Source of the DNA: CAIVAT01 sp964525995
GTDB lineage: Bacteria; Bacteroidota; Bacteroidia; Bacteroidales; FEN-979
NCBI GenBank assembly: GCA_964525995.1
Contig: CAZGIM010000017.1
Location: 1-64,000, forward strand
Length of the DNA: 64,000 bases
Reading direction: 5' to 3'
Shown: piece by piece, positions 53,756 through 63,807 of the stretch
Position numbering within the stretch: position 1 is the first letter of the stretch
Layout of the letters: each line of letters starts with the position of its first letter
The notes under the pieces: generated by a model
Databases searched by the model: none
The model's input: the letters and a program-made list of their open reading frames with translations, nothing else
What the model was told of the DNA's origin: nothing
Program-made: the position numbers and the translations under genes

Positions 53756-55558
53756 TTGACCGACACTGTTCAAAAAATAAAGGAAATCGACGGAAAGCAA
53801 CTCTACCAATCCTTCTTAGCTGGCGCCCAGAAAATCTTCGATCACCAGAAGCTGCTCAACAAGATTAACGTTTTTCCTGTTGCGGATGCTGACACCGGAA
53901 CAAATCTTGCCTCGACCATGCGTTCCATCATGGATGCCATCATTCCGACCGAGAATCCTAAACAGGCTGCGGTCGCGTTAGCCGATGCTGCCCTGACCGG
54001 TGCCAGAGGAAATTCAGGGATCATCTTTGCCCAGTTTTTGTATGGGTTCAGCAATGAAATCACCACGAATCAGCCACTTGATGTTCAGTCGTTTGCCGAA
54101 AGCATCAAAAAGGCGGTGGCGTATGCTTACGACGCTATTGCGAATCCGGTTGAAGGTACCATCCTGACCGTTATCAAGGAATGGGCTGAATATATCTATG
54201 TCCTGAAAGACCGCATTGACGATTTCATCAAACTCCTGGTCGAAGCTTATAACAAAGCGCTCGAAGCACTATCGGCCACTACTCTGAAGTTGGAAACCCT
54301 CGCCCGGGCACACGTGGTTGACGCAGGAGCCAAGGGATTTGTCTTCTGGCTTGAAGGGATCAAGGACTTTTTTATTCTGGGGAGCAATCAGGCGAAAACC
54401 GTTCCGGTTGCAACGACTCAACAGGCCGAAACCCAGGTTGAGATGCCGCACGACCTCATTACCTTCCGTTTTTGCACCGAAGCATTGATCTCAGGTAAGC
54501 AACTCGACAAGCATAAAATCAGGAATTATATCCAGCACTGTGGCGATTCACTGGTGGTTGCCGGAAGCCCCGAAAAAGTAAGGGTTCATATACATACCGA
54601 TTTCCCGGCCGAAGTATTTGCCCAGCTTAGAAACTTTGGCAGCATTACCTATCAGAAAGTGGACGATATGGTCATGCAAAATGAGATCCAGAACAACCGG
54701 AAATCATCCATTGCCCTGGTCACCGATTCGACCAGCGACCTGCCCAAAGAAATATTGGATCGTTACCAAATCCATGTGGTTCCCTTATCAGTTCATTTCG
54801 GAGATACCTATTTTCTCGACCGTCTCACAATTCAGCCGCCGCAGTTCTATTCCATGCTCGAAACCAGCGAAATAAAGGCATCATCGGCACAACCGGCGTC
54901 CAAAGAGTTTCAAAATAAGTACGATTATTTAGCCACCCATTATGATTCGATTTTAGGGATCCAGATAAGCGGGGCGATGAGCGGAACCTTCTCAAGCAGC
55001 GATAAGGGGGCTAAAAGCGTGGTTGAACGCTCCGGAAAACGAATCGATGTGTTTGATTCCAAGACGGTTACCGGTGCATTAGGACTGATCGTACTCCGTA
55101 TAGCCCAGTCGATCGAAGCCGGCGCTACTCATGAGGAACTCATCCCGAAAATTAATGAATGGATTTCCAAAACGATGATACGGGTCAGCGTCACAACACT
55201 GAAGTACATCGTGAGAAGCGGCAGGGTAAGTCCCCTGAAAAGTTTTATCGGACGGGCACTGGATCTGAAGCCGGTAATCACGGTCAACAAACAGGGGACC
55301 TCAGAAATGCTTTCAAAATATTTCACTGAGCGGGGGTGTATGGAAAAGATCATCTCCGGTCTTGAGAAGATCACCTCGGTACAAAAGGTATGGGGGTATG
55401 CCATTACCCACGCCAATAACAAACCGACCGCATCATGGTACGCTTCGGAAATGAAAAGAATGACCGGATTAGATCCGGTATTCATTGACAACGCCTCACC
55501 CGCCCTCGTCGCAAATACCGGATCGGGAGTAGTTTGTATTTCGCTGCTTTTTGAATAA
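53756..55558 (+). CDS. DAK2-DegV fusion protein (fatty-acid/glycerone kinase-like)
   Basis: The 600-residue protein joins a DAK2 (DhaL-like) phosphatase/kinase domain (about 1-190; INVFPVADADTGTNLAST and GARGNSGIIF) with a middle domain and a C-terminal DegV fatty-acid-binding domain (about 310-600; ALVTDSTSDLPKE, SSAQPASKEF, GLIVLRIAQ). Such proteins relate to FakA and FakB, which together phosphorylate fatty acids for lipid synthesis in Gram-positives; here both are one chain. The start is TTG: no ATG lies between the promoter and the conserved domain. Confidence 0.88.
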   Translation: MTDTVQKIKEIDGKQLYQSFLAGAQKIFDHQKLLNKINVFPVADADTGTNLASTMRSIMDAIIPTENPKQAAVALADAALTGARGNSGIIFAQFLYGFSNEITTNQPLDVQSFAESIKKAVAYAYDAIANPVEGTILTVIKEWAEYIYVLKDRIDDFIKLLVEAYNKALEALSATTLKLETLARAHVVDAGAKGFVFWLEGIKDFFILGSNQAKTVPVATTQQAETQVEMPHDLITFRFCTEALISGKQLDKHKIRNYIQHCGDSLVVAGSPEKVRVHIHTDFPAEVFAQLRNFGSITYQKVDDMVMQNEIQNNRKSSIALVTDSTSDLPKEILDRYQIHVVPLSVHFGDTYFLDRLTIQPPQFYSMLETSEIKASSAQPASKEFQNKYDYLATHYDSILGIQISGAMSGTFSSSDKGAKSVVERSGKRIDVFDSKTVTGALGLIVLRIAQSIEAGATHEELIPKINEWISKTMIRVSVTTLKYIVRSGRVSPLKSFIGRALDLKPVITVNKQGTSEMLSKYFTERGCMEKIISGLEKITSVQKVWGYAITHANNKPTASWYASEMKRMTGLDPVFIDNASPALVANTGSGVVCISLLFE

Positions 55559-55573
55559 TCACGGCAACGTTTT

Positions 55574-56332
55574 ATGATCCTCGATATCGCCCTGATCGTA
55601 TTCCTGTTCATGACAGTCGCCTTTATCCTGGCGCTTATCAAGAAAGATAATTCCATTGTGGACATCTTATGGGGTATTGGCTTTATCCTGATAATGATAT
55701 ATTCGCTTATCCAGTCGGGAGAGGTTGATCTGAGAAAAATGGTCGTCGGACTGCTGGTACTGCTCTGGGGTTTGAGATTATCGCATCATATCATGATGCG
55801 CAATGCGGGCAGGGGAGAGGACCCCAGGTACGAACACTGGCGCGACACATGGAAATTCTTTATCGTTCGCAGTTTTTTCCAGGTTTATATGTTACAGGGA
55901 CTTGTAATGCTGCTTGTTTCCACACCGATCTGGTTTATCAACCTTCATTCCGCCGGACTGCCCGGCATCTGGGATCTGATCGGACTGATGATTTTCGGAA
56001 CCGGTTTTATGACCGAGACGATTGCCGATTATCAACTCACCGTATTTAAAAAAAATCCTGAAAATTCCGGGAAGATACTTACGACCGGACTGTGGTCTAT
56101 TTCGCGTCACCCTAATTACTTCGGCGAGGCCCTGGTTTGGTGGGGCATCAGTTTTTATGCATTGGGGCTTCATAACGGATGGTACACTTTGGTCAGCCCT
56201 GTTGTGATGACGCTGTTGCTTCGTTTTGTATCGGGCGTTCCGATGATCGAAAAGAGGTACAAAGGCAGACCCGATTGGGAAGATTATAAGGCAAAGACCC
56301 CGCCGTTTGTACCCTATATTAAAGGACTTTAA
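55574..56332 (+). CDS. DUF1295 membrane protein (steroid 5-alpha-reductase-like)
   Basis: The 252-residue protein has six to seven membrane helices and the DUF1295 signature at its C-terminal half: TGLWSISRHPNYFGEALVWWG, with the end motif RYKGRPDWEDYKAKTPPFVPY. It belongs to the fold shared by isoprenylcysteine methyltransferases and 5-alpha-reductases. The substrate is unknown. It follows the DAK2-DegV gene by 15 bases and precedes the acyl-CoA synthetase by 9, so the three are probably co-transcribed. Confidence 0.85.
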   Translation: MILDIALIVFLFMTVAFILALIKKDNSIVDILWGIGFILIMIYSLIQSGEVDLRKMVVGLLVLLWGLRLSHHIMMRNAGRGEDPRYEHWRDTWKFFIVRSFFQVYMLQGLVMLLVSTPIWFINLHSAGLPGIWDLIGLMIFGTGFMTETIADYQLTVFKKNPENSGKILTTGLWSISRHPNYFGEALVWWGISFYALGLHNGWYTLVSPVVMTLLLRFVSGVPMIEKRYKGRPDWEDYKAKTPPFVPYIKGL

Positions 56333-56341
56333 ACATCAGTT

Positions 56342-58399
56342 ATGATTCATCCCGCACTTTTTAATCCCAGGAGTATAGTTGTTGTTGGTGGCTCAAATGA
56401 TCTTCATAAACCCGGAGGAGCCGTTCTCCGGAATCTCATCGAAGGTGACTTTAAAGGCAATTTGTATGTGACCAATCCTAAAGAGACGGAAGTACAGGGG
56501 ATCCGGTCGTATCCCGACCCCGCAATGCTGCCCAACGTTGACCTTGCCATATTTGCAATCGCCGCGAAATATATTCCCGCTTCCATGACCCTGCTGGCCG
56601 AGATGAAAAATACCCGCGCATTCATCGTCCTTTCAGCGGGTTTCAGCGAAGAGAGTAAAGAGGGAAAGATTCTTGAAGAAGAGCTTGTCGAAATTGTTGA
56701 CGGATGCGGCGGAGCGCTCATCGGGCCGAACTGTACCGGGGTGCTGACTCCTAACTACCATGGTATTTTTACCAAACCGATCCCGAAGTTGGATCCGAAG
56801 GGTTGCGATTTTATCACCGGTTCAGGGGCAACAGGGTGTTTCATCATGGAAGCAGGAATTCCCAACGGTCTGACCTTTTCGCAGGTTTTTGCCGTGGGCA
56901 ACAGCGCCCAGCTCGGAGTGGAGGAGATACTGGAACACCTTGACCTGAGTTTCGACCTGGTAACCAGTTCCCGGATCAAACTGTTGTATGTTGAAAATAT
57001 TTCGAAACCGCAGTTACTTCTCAAGCATGCTTCCTCTTTGATTCGGAAGGGTTGCAGGATTGCTGCGATCAAAGCCGGGGCTTCTGAGGCAGGCAGCCGT
57101 GCTGCATCTTCCCATACCGGTGCCCTTGCCAGTCCCGATGTTGCTGTCGACGCCCTGTTTCGTAAGGCAGGAATCGTACGTTGTTACGGACGCGAGGATT
57201 TAATCAGTGTGGCATCCGTGTTCAAATATCCTGAACTGAAGGGTAAGAATATGGCCATCATTACCCACGCTGGAGGGCCGGCCGTCATGCTTACCGATGC
57301 CTTGTCGAATGCCGGAATGAATGTTCCCCACATCGACAATCCCGACTCGAAGGAATTACTGACCCAGCTATTTCCCGGATCCTCGGTTGCAAATCCCATC
57401 GATTTTCTTGCGACAGGAACTGCCCAGCAATTAGGTACCATCATCGATTACACCGATCAGCGTTTCAACGAAATTGACGGGATGGCTGTAATTTTCGGTA
57501 CCCCTGGGCTCAATACGGTATATGATGTTTATGAATTGCTTGATCAGAAAATTCGCACGGCTTCCAAACCGGTATTTCCGATCTTGCCCTCTCTGATCAC
57601 GGCCCGCGAAGAGATGACGGAGTTCGTGGCCCGTGGAGGTGTATTTTTCCCCGATGAAGTGATTTTTGGAAATGCCCTTGCCCGCGTTTTTCAGACACCC
57701 GGGCCTGCTCCCGAACATCCGGAACTTCCGCCGGCCAATCTCAGAGTAATCAGGGATGTCATTGATTCCCATCCCGATGGGTACCTTCCTCCGCAGGCAA
57801 TACGGGATCTTATGGATGCCTGTGCCATACCAAGGGCCGGTGAAAAGGTGGTCAATACGGCAACGGAGGCTTCGGCAGCCGCTGCTGAACTGGGATATCC
57901 GGTGGTAATGAAAGTAGTGGGGCCGGTTCATAAATCGGATGTAGGTGGCGTTGTGCTGAATGTTCGTGAAGAACAACGGGTTATTGCGGAATTCGAGCGC
58001 ATGATCCGGATCAAGGATACCACCGGAATTCTTATCCAGCCAATGCTATCGGGGATCGAACTTTTTACCGGTGCCAAGTTTGAACCGAAATTCGGACACC
58101 TGATTCTCTGTGGAATGGGAGGGATCTTCATCGAAGTATTGAAGGATGTTTCGGCAGGATTATCTCCCCTTAGCCAGGCCGAAGCGCTGGCAATGATCAG
58201 GCGTTTGAAAAGTTACCCGATCATCAGGGGTGTCAGAGGTCAGAAAGGTGTAAATGAAGAGTTGTTTGTCGAAATCCTGCTCCGGCTTTCAGCATTATTG
58301 ACCGCTGCGCCTGAAATCACGGAGCTCGATTTCAATCCTCTGCTGGGTACTGAAACCCGCATCGTGGCCGTCGATGCCCGAATCCGGATTAATCACTGA
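56342..58399 (+). CDS. ADP-forming acyl-CoA synthetase (acetate--CoA ligase type, fused alpha-beta)
   Basis: The 685-residue protein carries both subunits of an ADP-forming acetyl-CoA synthetase: a CoA-binding domain (IVVVGGSNDLHKPGG), a ligase-CoA domain with the phospho-His candidate in AASSHTGALA, and an ATP-grasp domain (VVMKVVGPVHKSDVGGVVLNV). These enzymes make ATP from acetyl-CoA or another acyl-CoA, consistent with fermentation and the citrate lyase genes. The acyl specificity is not visible. Confidence 0.9.
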   Translation: MIHPALFNPRSIVVVGGSNDLHKPGGAVLRNLIEGDFKGNLYVTNPKETEVQGIRSYPDPAMLPNVDLAIFAIAAKYIPASMTLLAEMKNTRAFIVLSAGFSEESKEGKILEEELVEIVDGCGGALIGPNCTGVLTPNYHGIFTKPIPKLDPKGCDFITGSGATGCFIMEAGIPNGLTFSQVFAVGNSAQLGVEEILEHLDLSFDLVTSSRIKLLYVENISKPQLLLKHASSLIRKGCRIAAIKAGASEAGSRAASSHTGALASPDVAVDALFRKAGIVRCYGREDLISVASVFKYPELKGKNMAIITHAGGPAVMLTDALSNAGMNVPHIDNPDSKELLTQLFPGSSVANPIDFLATGTAQQLGTIIDYTDQRFNEIDGMAVIFGTPGLNTVYDVYELLDQKIRTASKPVFPILPSLITAREEMTEFVARGGVFFPDEVIFGNALARVFQTPGPAPEHPELPPANLRVIRDVIDSHPDGYLPPQAIRDLMDACAIPRAGEKVVNTATEASAAAAELGYPVVMKVVGPVHKSDVGGVVLNVREEQRVIAEFERMIRIKDTTGILIQPMLSGIELFTGAKFEPKFGHLILCGMGGIFIEVLKDVSAGLSPLSQAEALAMIRRLKSYPIIRGVRGQKGVNEELFVEILLRLSALLTAAPEITELDFNPLLGTETRIVAVDARIRINH

Positions 58400-58404
58400 C
58401 CAGT

Positions 58405-59019
58405 TTAACCCAGCCCAATCTGTCTGAAGAACAGGATCACCAGGGCCGGTTTGAGGGCAATGGTAAACACCAACCCGAAAATGGCTCCCCACAAATGAGC
58501 ATCGTGTCCGATATTGTCGCGGCTGTTTTTGCTCATCCAGTATTCATAAGCAATATACAAAACACCAAACAAAGGAGCCGGAATCCCGATCGGAATAAAA
58601 AAGAAATAGATCTTCCCTGTAGGATATAGCAGGATACTGGAAAACAGGACGGCTGAAATGGCCCCAGAAGCGCCGACAGCATTATAAAATACATCGTTCT
58701 TGTGTTTTCCGAAGGAGGGGATGACCGAAAGAATCAACCCGAATACATATAGCAAAACATAGTAAAATCCTGCCTTTTCGGGGAAATAAACCTGAAACAT
58801 CCGCTCTACGATGGCCCCGAAAGAATAGAGCACAAGCATGTTGATGGCGAGGTGCAGATAACCGGCATGAATCAGCCCGTAGGAAAAAAAACGGTACCAC
58901 TGATTACTATGCCTGACATCATAGGGATTAAATCTTAGCCGGGTAAAGATGGATTCATTGTTCAGCGCATAAACCGATACGACAACAGTGATAAAGATTA
59001 TGGTGTAGGTGATGGTCAT
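58405..59019 (-). CDS. Rhomboid intramembrane serine protease
   Basis: From the chosen start (59019) the protein has 204 residues and about six membrane helices. The rhomboid active site is clear: the oxyanion HLAINMLVLYSFG, the catalytic Ser in GASGAISAV, and His in HDAHLWGAIFG. It cleaves membrane-spanning substrates. The frame extends to 59085 into the preceding gene; the shorter version, with the first membrane helix at its N-terminus, is more natural. Confidence 0.9.
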   Translation of the reverse strand: MTITYTIIFITVVVSVYALNNESIFTRLRFNPYDVRHSNQWYRFFSYGLIHAGYLHLAINMLVLYSFGAIVERMFQVYFPEKAGFYYVLLYVFGLILSVIPSFGKHKNDVFYNAVGASGAISAVLFSSILLYPTGKIYFFFIPIGIPAPLFGVLYIAYEYWMSKNSRDNIGHDAHLWGAIFGLVFTIALKPALVILFFRQIGLG

Positions 59020-59044
59020 CAGGTAACCGTTTACGGGTTGTTGT

Positions 59045-59869
59045 TTACCGACTATTCTCGGTCTTTTGTTCTTTGGTGAAATCAATCTCCGATCCCTTGA
59101 CGCTGTGAGGGATCAGGAATACAATCAACAGGACTATTGATGCTATGACGGGCCAAATTCTGTGTGCACGGTTGCGGTGCATGACCACAAGTGCAACAAC
59201 CCATACCACAAGAGCGAGCAGCAATTTGTTATCGGTCAGATCAGTACCAAATGGCCAACCGGTCCAGTAAGCTCCAAAAGAAAACTTCTGGACTATGGGA
59301 CCCAGAATCATCCCTCCGACTAAAAGCGAAAGCACCGTTATCCAGGCATAAACGTATGTATTTCGTCCCTTGAAAAGTACCATCAGTCCGGTAAAAGTCG
59401 AAAACAGCATCGCCAGAAAAATAATGATGATATGGGGGAACAGCACGCTTGCAGGAACTTTACCTTTGTACCGTAACACCGCGGGTTGTTCGTTCAGCGC
59501 ATACCTTTGATCACCTTTGATCAGGGTCACTTCATACATGATCTTTCCGGCAGGGGGCAAATGGGGAAGATAACCTGTAAGTGTTTCGCCGGTACGAACC
59601 ATGGCTTCGGTCTGCCAGGAATCATAACTTTTGAAACGCCGGTAACGGATCTCTCCCTTCACAGAGGTATCGTTCACAGTGATTTGAATCGCAGCCTGAT
59701 CCGATCCATCGTAGGTCCTGATCAACTTGTACTTTATGTCTTGTTCCCCTAAGGTAATTTTGCCTTTTACAGGGTAGGAAGGCCCGGTCATACGCTGATA
59801 TACCGCGATGAAAAGAGTGAAAATTATAGAGAATAAAAGGATCAGTATCGTTTTAAGTTTTTGGTTCAT
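59045..59869 (-). CDS. Membrane protein of unknown function with an extracytoplasmic beta domain
   Basis: I do not recognise a named family for this 274-residue protein. It has an N-terminal membrane helix, a ~110-residue beta-rich exported domain (KYKLIRTYDGSDQAAIQITV, ending near LPPAGKIMYEVTL) and three or four C-terminal helices. It lies between the NagZ-like fusion and the rhomboid gene, all on the minus strand. Related sequences seem to exist in Bacteroidota from memory, without function. Confidence 0.65.
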   Translation of the reverse strand: MNQKLKTILILLFSIIFTLFIAVYQRMTGPSYPVKGKITLGEQDIKYKLIRTYDGSDQAAIQITVNDTSVKGEIRYRRFKSYDSWQTEAMVRTGETLTGYLPHLPPAGKIMYEVTLIKGDQRYALNEQPAVLRYKGKVPASVLFPHIIIIFLAMLFSTFTGLMVLFKGRNTYVYAWITVLSLLVGGMILGPIVQKFSFGAYWTGWPFGTDLTDNKLLLALVVWVVALVVMHRNRAHRIWPVIASIVLLIVFLIPHSVKGSEIDFTKEQKTENSR

Positions 59870-59905
59870 GGATTATAGAACTGAATGAAATGGGTGCAAA
59901 GATAG

Positions 59906-62824
59906 TTATTTGACCTGGTATTTCTTCAATAGTTCATATACAGATTGATGGATATTAGTCCGGATATTTAGTTCCGACAGTTTCTGATTCCCGGCCGACG
60001 GTTGTATGCGGTTAGAAAGAAATATGTACAATAATTGGTTACACGGATCAGCCCAGATGTAAGTCCCGGTAAATCCACTATGTCCGTAACTGTCGTACGA
60101 TGCGAGCATACACGATGGCCCGTTTATACCCGGTTTTAATAGGGGCTTGTCAAATCCGGCTCCCCTCCGGTTTCCTGTTCCCGGAAACTGGTACCTCGTG
60201 AATTCTTCTACCGTGGCAGGCGACAAATACTGATGGGTTCCATAAGAACCTTTCCAGAGCAACATTTGCATGATTACGGCAAGATCGTAACTGTCGGAAA
60301 AAAGCCCCGCGTGACCTGATATACCTCCGATCATTGCCGCTCCCGGGTCGTGTACATACCCTCTGATCACCTGGTTCCGGAACTCGGTATCGGTTTCAGT
60401 CGGCATAATTTGTTCCTGATGAAGATCCCTCCATGGATTGAATCGAAGGCTCTGAAGTCCCAGGGGCTTGTAAAAGTTTTTTTGCAAATAAATTTCAAAC
60501 GGTTCACCGGTGATTTGCTCCACCATCCTCATTAACAGGTAAAACCCGAGATCGCTGTACTTGTAATTCTTTTCGGGTCTCAGCGGTGATCTGATAATCT
60601 TTTGCAGGATCAGATCGGGATAGTCGGCTCGGATGTACAGGCGGCGGGCGACAGGCCAGGGATAGGCTGATGATGAATCTGAGTGGAACAGGGTGCTATC
60701 CGGACGTCCATCCTTTATAACCTCCCGGTAAAAGGGGATCCAGTCCTGTAAACCGGCCTGGTGCGCCATGATTTCACGAATAGTGAGTCCTGATTTATTA
60801 CTTCCTCTTGCCTGAGGAAGGTAGTTGCCTAATGTATCATCCAGGCGACATCGCTTCTCGTCGCAAAGCTTCATGATTGCCAGGGTGGTTGCGGACGCTT
60901 TTGTTACGGAAGCCAGATCGTAAATGCTTTCGGTGGTTACCGGAACGGTGTCGCTATAAGTAGGGTGGCCGAATGCTTTATGGTAAAATATCTTCCCGTC
61001 TTTGGCCAACAATACCTGGCAGCCGGGATAAGCCCCGGTTGTAATCCCCGATTTTACAATGGAATCGATGATTTCCAGGGCGTCGGATGGCAATCCCAGC
61101 TCTTCTGGAAGCCGGTATTCAAGCCTCGACTTTTCGGTTACTTCGCCGGTTCCGGCATGAAACCCTCCCGCCGTTACAGGAAGTTTTCCCCTGGCCGCGA
61201 TTCCCCCGAACAGCAGGGTTGCAGCTGACTTTTCGGTCGCCTCGTTATCCTGATAGGCCACCAGGATGGCGGCCGATCTGTTGAGATCACGGAGTCGGCC
61301 TAATGAATACGGAGTTCCGAAAATGGTAAGTATCGTCCGGTTAAACTGCATGATGGTATCGATCAATTCAGCCATCGGTTCGGTGATTCCGAAATTTTCG
61401 GCAACATTGCTGGTGATGGAGTGTACGCCCACGATCACAATATCCATATCGTTCAACCTCCTGCAAAGCGAATCCTTCAAAGCTTTATCCAACTTTTTTG
61501 GTACTGAAAAGTTGAAGGTGGCAACGTAGGCTCCCGCTGTTTTTTGAAACAGGGTTTCGGTCGTGTCGCCGATTGACACCACAGCGATATTTCGACGATC
61601 CAGCCCTGTAAGTGGTACAATTTGGATATCATTCCTTACAAGGGTCATCGATTCGGCTGTCAGGGTATTGATCAATGCCTGTTCGCCTTTCTCATTCAGG
61701 TCTTCATAAAGTCGATGAAGGTCGATTGACGGAGTGCAAGTAAGTCCCATCCGGTATTTGAGGAAGAGCATCTTTTTAACTTTCTCTCCGAGGAGATGTT
61801 CTGATACCTTTCCGCTATCAAGTGCGGTCTTTACTATATTTACCGCTGCAATGGCATCTTTTGGAAGAAGCAGGATATCGTTGCCGGCATTAATAGCCCT
61901 GATCTCGATCTCACCCGGCTGAAAAAATTTGGTCACTCCCTGCATATCCAGCGCATCGGTAAAAATATAACCATTAAAGCCAAGTTTATCACGAAGTAAT
62001 TGTGTTACAACAGAGTAAGATAAAGTAGCCGGAGTGTTGCGTGCTGTATCGTAAGTGGGCAGGAAAAGGTGGGCGATCATCACTCCCTGAAGACCTTTTT
62101 GGATCATCATTTTAAAGGGTAATAACTCGACCGAATCGAGTCGCTGGGCCGAGTGGCCGATAACAGGCAGATCGAGGTGCGAATCGGTGTCGGTATCTCC
62201 ATGCCCGGGAAAATGTTTGGCGGTTGCAATCACACCACCATCCTGAAGACCCTGCATATAGCGGATTGATTTCCGGGCGACGATGGGTGGACTTTCGCCA
62301 AACGACCGGAATCCAATTACCGGATTGGCCGGATTGTTATTGACGTCGGCGACCGGAGCGAAATTAACGTGGATTCCCAACCGGTGGCAACTTTTTGATA
62401 TGTTTCTTCCCATCACATAAAGCAGCGAATCGTCCTGGATGGCGCCCAGGGCGATCTGTCGCGGGTAAGAAGGACAACTGTCGAGCCGCATTCCGAGCCC
62501 CCATTCGGCATCGGTAGTGATCAGCAAAGGAATAATAGCAGCAGATTGAAACCGGTTTGTCAGTGTAGCCTGTTGAAACGGAGTTCCTTTGAAAAAACAG
62601 ATTCCTCCCGGATTGATCTTCCCGACGACTGTGAGAAGACTGTCCTGGTAAACCGAATCCCTGCATGAATAAGCCCTGATGATCATCAACTGGGCGATCC
62701 GTTGCTCCCAGGTCAGACTCCGGTAAACAGAATCAACCCAAGCTGAATCGGGCCTGAGCGATGATATGGCAGCACTTTGAAAGAGCAGAAAAAGCAGCAG
62801 CAGAAACAATCGGTGACATTTCAT
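59906..62824 (-). CDS. Fused NagZ-like beta-N-acetylhexosaminidase and beta-lactamase-fold serine hydrolase
   Basis: The protein (972 residues) has a signal peptide and two enzymes in one chain. The first (about 30-370, with its GH3 C-terminal domain to about 570) is a NagZ-type GH3 with the catalytic loop KHFPGHGDTDTDSHLDLPVI. The second (about 590-970) is a class C beta-lactamase/DD-peptidase fold with SVTK (Ser-x-x-Lys), YSDLG and GHSGFTGT. The first removes GlcNAc from muropeptides; the second may cut peptides or esters. Such GH3-serine hydrolase fusions are known from Bacteroidota. The frame opens at 62881, but 62824 places the signal peptide correctly. Confidence 0.9.
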   Translation of the reverse strand: MKCHRLFLLLLFLLFQSAAISSLRPDSAWVDSVYRSLTWEQRIAQLMIIRAYSCRDSVYQDSLLTVVGKINPGGICFFKGTPFQQATLTNRFQSAAIIPLLITTDAEWGLGMRLDSCPSYPRQIALGAIQDDSLLYVMGRNISKSCHRLGIHVNFAPVADVNNNPANPVIGFRSFGESPPIVARKSIRYMQGLQDGGVIATAKHFPGHGDTDTDSHLDLPVIGHSAQRLDSVELLPFKMMIQKGLQGVMIAHLFLPTYDTARNTPATLSYSVVTQLLRDKLGFNGYIFTDALDMQGVTKFFQPGEIEIRAINAGNDILLLPKDAIAAVNIVKTALDSGKVSEHLLGEKVKKMLFLKYRMGLTCTPSIDLHRLYEDLNEKGEQALINTLTAESMTLVRNDIQIVPLTGLDRRNIAVVSIGDTTETLFQKTAGAYVATFNFSVPKKLDKALKDSLCRRLNDMDIVIVGVHSITSNVAENFGITEPMAELIDTIMQFNRTILTIFGTPYSLGRLRDLNRSAAILVAYQDNEATEKSAATLLFGGIAARGKLPVTAGGFHAGTGEVTEKSRLEYRLPEELGLPSDALEIIDSIVKSGITTGAYPGCQVLLAKDGKIFYHKAFGHPTYSDTVPVTTESIYDLASVTKASATTLAIMKLCDEKRCRLDDTLGNYLPQARGSNKSGLTIREIMAHQAGLQDWIPFYREVIKDGRPDSTLFHSDSSSAYPWPVARRLYIRADYPDLILQKIIRSPLRPEKNYKYSDLGFYLLMRMVEQITGEPFEIYLQKNFYKPLGLQSLRFNPWRDLHQEQIMPTETDTEFRNQVIRGYVHDPGAAMIGGISGHAGLFSDSYDLAVIMQMLLWKGSYGTHQYLSPATVEEFTRYQFPGTGNRRGAGFDKPLLKPGINGPSCMLASYDSYGHSGFTGTYIWADPCNQLLYIFLSNRIQPSAGNQKLSELNIRTNIHQSVYELLKKYQVK

Positions 62825-62932
62825 GAACAACGCATTATTGGAAGAGGACAAAAGAAATAAAAACATTGATATCCCGTTCAAATCTTATGCTTTTTTATTA
62901 ACAGCCGGGAGGCCCGGTGGGCTAAATTATTA

Positions 62933-62940
62933 TACCTTTG
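62933..62940 (+). promoter_or_regulatory. -7 box of the transketolase gene
   Basis: TACCTTTG predicts a start near 62947 and a 15-base leader before the ATG at 62962. It overlaps the alternative TTG start at 62938, which I therefore reject. Confidence 0.5.
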
Positions 62941-62961
62941 AGGCCTCAAACTATTACGCAA

Positions 62962-63807
62962 ATGCTTACAACAGAGGATCTGGAGAAAATTTCCTGTCAG
63001 GTCAGACGCGACATAATCAGGATGGTTTCAGGCGCCGAGTCAGGGCATGTGGGAGGAGCACTTGGGGCTGCCGATTTCCTTGTCGCACTCTATTTCAAGA
63101 TCATGAAACCCGACGTGTCACAGTTCACCCTCGATGGAACAGGTGAAGACCTGTTTTTTCTTTCAAACGGACATCTTTCAGCCGGCTGGTACAGTGTACT
63201 GGCCCGCTACGGATATTTTGACCCAGCGGAATTGGGCACTTTCCGGAAACTTCATTCACGGTTACAGGGTCATCCCGCAACCACCGAAGGATTGCCGGGG
63301 ATCAGGATGTGCTCGGGATCTCTGGGGCAGGGGCTTTCAGTGGCGGTTGGTGCAGCACTCTCCAAAAGGCTTAACCGGGATGAACATCTGGTTTACTGCC
63401 TGGTGGGCGATGGTGAATTACAGGAAGGACAGAACTGGGAAGCGATGATGTTTGCCGCGGCGCACAAAGTAGATAACCTGATTGCCGTGATCGACTGCAA
63501 CGGAAAACAAATTGAAGGTCCGGTGGAGAACGTACTTCCGTTAGGTGATCTGACCGCCAAGCTAAAGGCTTTCGGGTGGAACGTTTCGGAGATGTACGGT
63601 AACGACATGGAGGATGTGGTTACCACACTGAAACAGGCACAGTGGTTTACCAGGCAGGAACAACCGGTGATGATCGTGATGAATACCCATATGGGGTACG
63701 GGGTCGATTTCATGGTTGATCACCATCAATGGCATGGCGTTCCACCGACACCTGAACAGGCCTCTGCTGCACTCCTTCAGATACCTGAAACATTAGGCGA
63801 TTATTGA
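62962..63807 (+). CDS. Transketolase N-terminal subunit (split transketolase)
   Basis: The 281-residue protein is the thiamine diphosphate-binding half of a split transketolase: SGAESGHVGGALGAADF near 22, FLSNGHLSAGWYSVL, the ThDP motif VGDGELQEGQNWEAMMFAA and DCNGKQIEGPVENVL. The C-terminal half is normally the next gene, but here the following ATG (63807, overlapping the stop as TGATG) begins a von Willebrand A protein. The partner must be elsewhere, or the two genes have been separated by rearrangement. Confidence 0.9.
   Translation: MLTTEDLEKISCQVRRDIIRMVSGAESGHVGGALGAADFLVALYFKIMKPDVSQFTLDGTGEDLFFLSNGHLSAGWYSVLARYGYFDPAELGTFRKLHSRLQGHPATTEGLPGIRMCSGSLGQGLSVAVGAALSKRLNRDEHLVYCLVGDGELQEGQNWEAMMFAAAHKVDNLIAVIDCNGKQIEGPVENVLPLGDLTAKLKAFGWNVSEMYGNDMEDVVTTLKQAQWFTRQEQPVMIVMNTHMGYGVDFMVDHHQWHGVPPTPEQASAALLQIPETLGDY

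Noticed and set aside
62938..62961. Earlier TTG start for the transketolase subunit
   Set aside because: It overlaps the predicted -7 box and would lie upstream of the transcript start.
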